Origin: Limosilactobacillus reuteri
GTDB taxonomy: Bacteria; Bacillota; Bacilli; Lactobacillales; Lactobacillaceae
Direction: 5' to 3'
NCBI RefSeq assembly: GCF_020784725.1
Contig: NZ_JAJGTZ010000040.1
Coordinates: 1-64,000 of the forward strand
Length of the DNA: 64,000 nt
In this document: positions 61,534-64,000 of the stretch, in pieces
How the letters are laid out: every line of letters begins with the position of its first letter
How positions within the stretch are numbered: position 1 is the first letter of the stretch
Notes under the pieces: model-generated
Databases searched by the model: none
The model's input: only the letters and a program-made list of their open reading frames with translations
What the model was told of the DNA's origin: nothing
Position numbers and translations under genes: made by a program

Positions 61534-62469
61534 TCAACTATTTATTTTAAAATCAACGATTCGAAATTGCTCTTCTGGATTAAAAAGCAATTCAACAGCT
61601 TGTTGACCCAATTTGCGGGGTTGTAAATCAACCTTTTCTTCTTGATTAATTAACATCCCCATCAACCGACTATTGTTAAAACAAATAGTTGGTAAATTAA
61701 ATTCTTGTAGTTGCCGTATTAATCGTACCAGTAACAAGTCATCAGCACAAACAATTGAATCGATTTGTGGATGTTGTTTAATAAAATCTTTAACTGCGGT
61801 CCCGCTTGATGAATATCGCCAGCTAAGAGCAGGAAGTTGATGACTTCGCATACTCTGCTTATAACCTTGATGTCTATCCTGTTCAAATGCCCAATTACTT
61901 GCAGATTGAAGAAACACAGGGTGGCTAACCTCCTGATGATCCATCAGATAATCAGTCGCCGCTTGTCCTGCCGCTACGTTATCATTGTCGACAAAACGAT
62001 CTTGGGCTTTATCTGGGTGACCGATCACCACAAAATTAAGGTTATTTTGGCGAAGGTAATTAGTAATGGGGTCATCTTTAACCGTATAAAGCACTAAAAA
62101 GTTATGCACCTTCGACTGTTCGACCATCGATTTTACATTTTGTAAAAGATCTGTGGTAGTGGGTACAATTGCCACAACCATTTCATAGTGAATTGGCTTT
62201 AATGCCATGCTAATTCCCCGTAACAAGTCTATATGAAAAGGGTTGGCAGGAGCAGTATCACTGGTTACTGGAAAAATAATTCCGACCATATTTGATTCGC
62301 CCCGTGTTAGGTTCTGTGCATTGTAATTTGGTTGATATCCCAACTCTTTAGCAATCGTCGCGATTCGTTGTCGTGTTTTTTCACTAATTCGTGGATTATG
62401 GTTTAAAGCTCGAGAAGCAGTCGAAACCGATACCCCTGCTTTTTGTGCAATATCTTTAATTGTCGCCAA
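61534..62469 (-). CDS. LacI-family regulator (target unknown)
   Basis: 311 residues, slightly short for the family. Helix-turn-helix IKDIAQKAGVSVSTASRALN, hinge YNAQNLTRGESN and a sugar-binding-like domain (DNDNVAAGQAATDYLMDHQE, DSIVCADDLLLVRLI). The C-terminal end PEEQFRIVDFKINS lacks the usual longer tail. It starts at TTG 62469, directly abutting the TAG of addA (TAGTTG), with GAGGGTG inside the end of addA as ribosome site. It lies 1.3 kb upstream of the maltose operon beyond the thiolase gene, so it is a candidate MalR, but the LacI at 24624 is equally likely. Confidence 0.88.
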   Translation of the reverse strand: MATIKDIAQKAGVSVSTASRALNHNPRISEKTRQRIATIAKELGYQPNYNAQNLTRGESNMVGIIFPVTSDTAPANPFHIDLLRGISMALKPIHYEMVVAIVPTTTDLLQNVKSMVEQSKVHNFLVLYTVKDDPITNYLRQNNLNFVVIGHPDKAQDRFVDNDNVAAGQAATDYLMDHQEVSHPVFLQSASNWAFEQDRHQGYKQSMRSHQLPALSWRYSSSGTAVKDFIKQHPQIDSIVCADDLLLVRLIRQLQEFNLPTICFNNSRLMGMLINQEEKVDLQPRKLGQQAVELLFNPEEQFRIVDFKINS

Positions 62470-64000
62470 CTAATCACCCTCTTTTGTAAATAACACGAAC
62501 TCTCCTAATTCTAACAGGTAAAGCCCCATTTGGACAACTGAAATCCCTTCCATTAAGTTCAAAGCTTCTTTATAGAGTTCTAATTGTCCCCGATACCGGT
62601 CCTTTATCCGTGCCAAATCAAAGTCGCGATAATCTTTGTTAAGATGATCAGTCTTATAGTCAACTAGAATAATTCCCTCATCAGTTTTTAAGTAGCCATC
62701 AATGATTCCGTGAATTAAAATACGTTCATCATCACTAACATTTACCCCTTTAAATAATTCATGCCCATTCATAATCATTGAGAACGGCACTTCACGATGA
62801 TAGCCTGCAGGATGTTTTAAAATCTTCTGTCCAACATTAGTCTGATAAAAGGCCACTATTCCTTCACGGTTGATCTGCGCTGCCACAACTGGATTAATCA
62901 ATTTTTCTCCTACTAATTTTTGAATTTCTTGATCAACAAATTCAACGTTAATCGGACCTTCATCAAGTGGGAGTTTTTGGAAAACAAGGTGAGTTGCTGT
63001 TCCAATTTCTGTTGCCGCGGGTTCCTGAGTAGTCTGCTGAATGAAAGCAGGGACATCAAAGTTATTATTTAAGTAAATACCTTGCGTCTTTACCTTTTGT
63101 TGTTGATCATAATCCCACCGCGCCATATCACGTGTGTCAGGATCTTCAAAGACTCGTTTAACATCTGTAACGGATTGGTAAGCAGTTGTTTGAGTAGCGA
63201 CAAGATAGGGGTAACGATAGCGCAAAATTTGATCAATCTTTTGTTCAGCAGCATCAGTTGTGACTGTATTGTTCTTTTCCGTTACATTAGCACTAGCATT
63301 TTGCCCAATTTTTGCCAATCCATCACTAACATCAAGCGCGGTATACGTTTTTGCAATAAAATGAGGATCAGCCGCCAAACCAGTAACTTTAGTATCAGCA
63401 AGAGTGCTTTCTTCTAACGTGACATTTCCACGACTCAATTGTTGCGCATTGAATTCCGGATAACGAGATAGTGCAAGACCAATCCAATCCATAAATGAAT
63501 TTGCAGTGATCCGTGGTTGCGGGCCAATTAGTAAATTCTTACTCTGGTAGGCTTTCTGCCATCGCTGCCATGAACCAACAAGACTTTGTGTCCGCATTTC
63601 TTCATTAAAGGAGCCCGTAATAACTAACCGCTGTTCCGCTCGGGTCAATGCAACATAGAGAACCCGAAGATCTTCTGCTCGTTCTCCGCGCTGAATCTCT
63701 TCAATCACTGCTTGTCGTTGCGGCGTATCATAAATGACCCGTTGATCATCCATGTAACGAATTCCTACCCCCGCAACAGCATCAACAACTGCATTTTCAC
63801 GAGCTGCTCCTTTGTTAAAACCATGTGTGGCATCAATTAGAAATACCACGGGGAATTGAAGCCCCTTACTTCCGTGAATCGTCATAACATTAACCGTGTT
63901 TGCAGTTAACTGCGTCGGTGCTACTCCTAAATCTTTATCATGTTCCTGCATTTTCTCAATAAAGCGAATAAATTGATAAAGGCCCTTAAAGCTGCTTTGT
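62470..64000 (-). CDS. addA: ATP-dependent helicase/nuclease subunit A, C-terminal part (AddA/RexA)
   Basis: The last 510 codons of a gene that continues past the right edge; the frame stays open upstream of the internal ATG at 63951 and reads [20 protein letters not shown], as in AddA. Helicase motifs V ([19 protein letters not shown]) and VI ([18 protein letters not shown]) are present. The C-terminal RecB-type nuclease has [20 protein letters not shown] with its catalytic Asp and Lys. With AddB it processes double-strand breaks for recombination repair. Full AddA is about 1,200 or more residues. It runs directly into a LacI gene. Confidence 0.95.
   Translation of the reverse strand, partial: QSSFKGLYQFIRFIEKMQEHDKDLGVAPTQLTANTVNVMTIHGSKGLQFPVVFLIDATHGFNKGAARENAVVDAVAGVGIRYMDDQRVIYDTPQRQAVIEEIQRGERAEDLRVLYVALTRAEQRLVITGSFNEEMRTQSLVGSWQRWQKAYQSKNLLIGPQPRITANSFMDWIGLALSRYPEFNAQQLSRGNVTLEESTLADTKVTGLAADPHFIAKTYTALDVSDGLAKIGQNASANVTEKNNTVTTDAAEQKIDQILRYRYPYLVATQTTAYQSVTDVKRVFEDPDTRDMARWDYDQQQKVKTQGIYLNNNFDVPAFIQQTTQEPAATEIGTATHLVFQKLPLDEGPINVEFVDQEIQKLVGEKLINPVVAAQINREGIVAFYQTNVGQKILKHPAGYHREVPFSMIMNGHELFKGVNVSDDERILIHGIIDGYLKTDEGIILVDYKTDHLNKDYRDFDLARIKDRYRGQLELYKEALNLMEGISVVQMGLYLLELGEFVLFTKEGD

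Overview
The window looks like the chromosome of a heterofermentative, host-associated lactobacillus, most likely Limosilactobacillus reuteri or a close relative. The signs are two giant YSIRK-type mucus-binding/Rib-type surface proteins, maltose phosphorylase with beta-phosphoglucomutase, H2O-forming NADH oxidase, Firmicute-type PyrR and RexA/AddA, moderately low GC and CcpA-type cre sites. The species name is an inference; no rRNA gene is present to settle it.

Layout. 1-11893 (minus): the first 3,964 codons of a giant repeat adhesin whose C-terminus lies outside the window. 12424-19218 (minus): a complete 2,264-residue LPQTG-anchored adhesin. 19470-19701: a decayed third adhesin in which only the signal-peptide and anchor ends survive. 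19908-22659 (minus): a three-gene flavin operon: FMN reductase, FMN reductase fused to a PAS_10-like domain with an acidic tail carrying four Dxx(T)GAS motifs, and ApbE flavin transferase without a signal peptide. 22916-24322: rRNA uracil methyltransferase. 24624-30796: alpha-glucoside block with a LacI regulator, an SLC45-like MFS permease, a second permease and a GH13 alpha-1,6-type glucosidase. 30980-35984 (minus): a GtfA/GtfB-like glycosyltransferase pair plus an unrecognised acidic-tailed protein. 36123-38754: small membrane protein and TetR regulator with an intact ISL3-family insertion inside their shared terminator. 39215-46287: small hypotheticals, pyrR, divergent purA/guaC, nox and an ECF S-component. 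46340-49507: membrane glycerophosphodiesterase, a deleted aldo/keto reductase and a class-I glutamine-amidotransferase-like hydrolase. 49744-54965 (minus): glutamate-cysteine ligase, then an operon of small alarmone synthetase, response regulator, histidine kinase and ClC protein. 55053-59983 (minus): a small secreted protein, then malT-mapA-pgmB for maltose uptake and phosphorolysis. 60292-64000 (minus): thiolase, LacI regulator and the C-terminal third of AddA/RexA.

How they work together. The sugar genes form a probable regulon. The promoters of the two closest permease paralogs (25797 and 59983) share the same plan: a GCAA(G/C)CG(G/C)TTGC operator on the -35 box, a 17-bp spacer and a cre-like palindrome just downstream of the -10. 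Maltose taken up is split by MapA into glucose and beta-glucose-1-phosphate, which PgmB isomerises; alpha-1,6-linked oligosaccharides go through the GH13 enzyme. PurA and GuaC interconvert purines from back-to-back promoters.

The most novel candidate is the flavin operon, which appears to encode a cytosolic multi-site flavinylated redox protein together with its own flavin transferase. Other notable points are an internal start that could release the PAS-tail half as a separate protein, an IS that pulled apart the two arms of a terminator, an 837-bp near-identical tandem repeat in the giant adhesin, and a dispersed intergenic hairpin family in at least three places.
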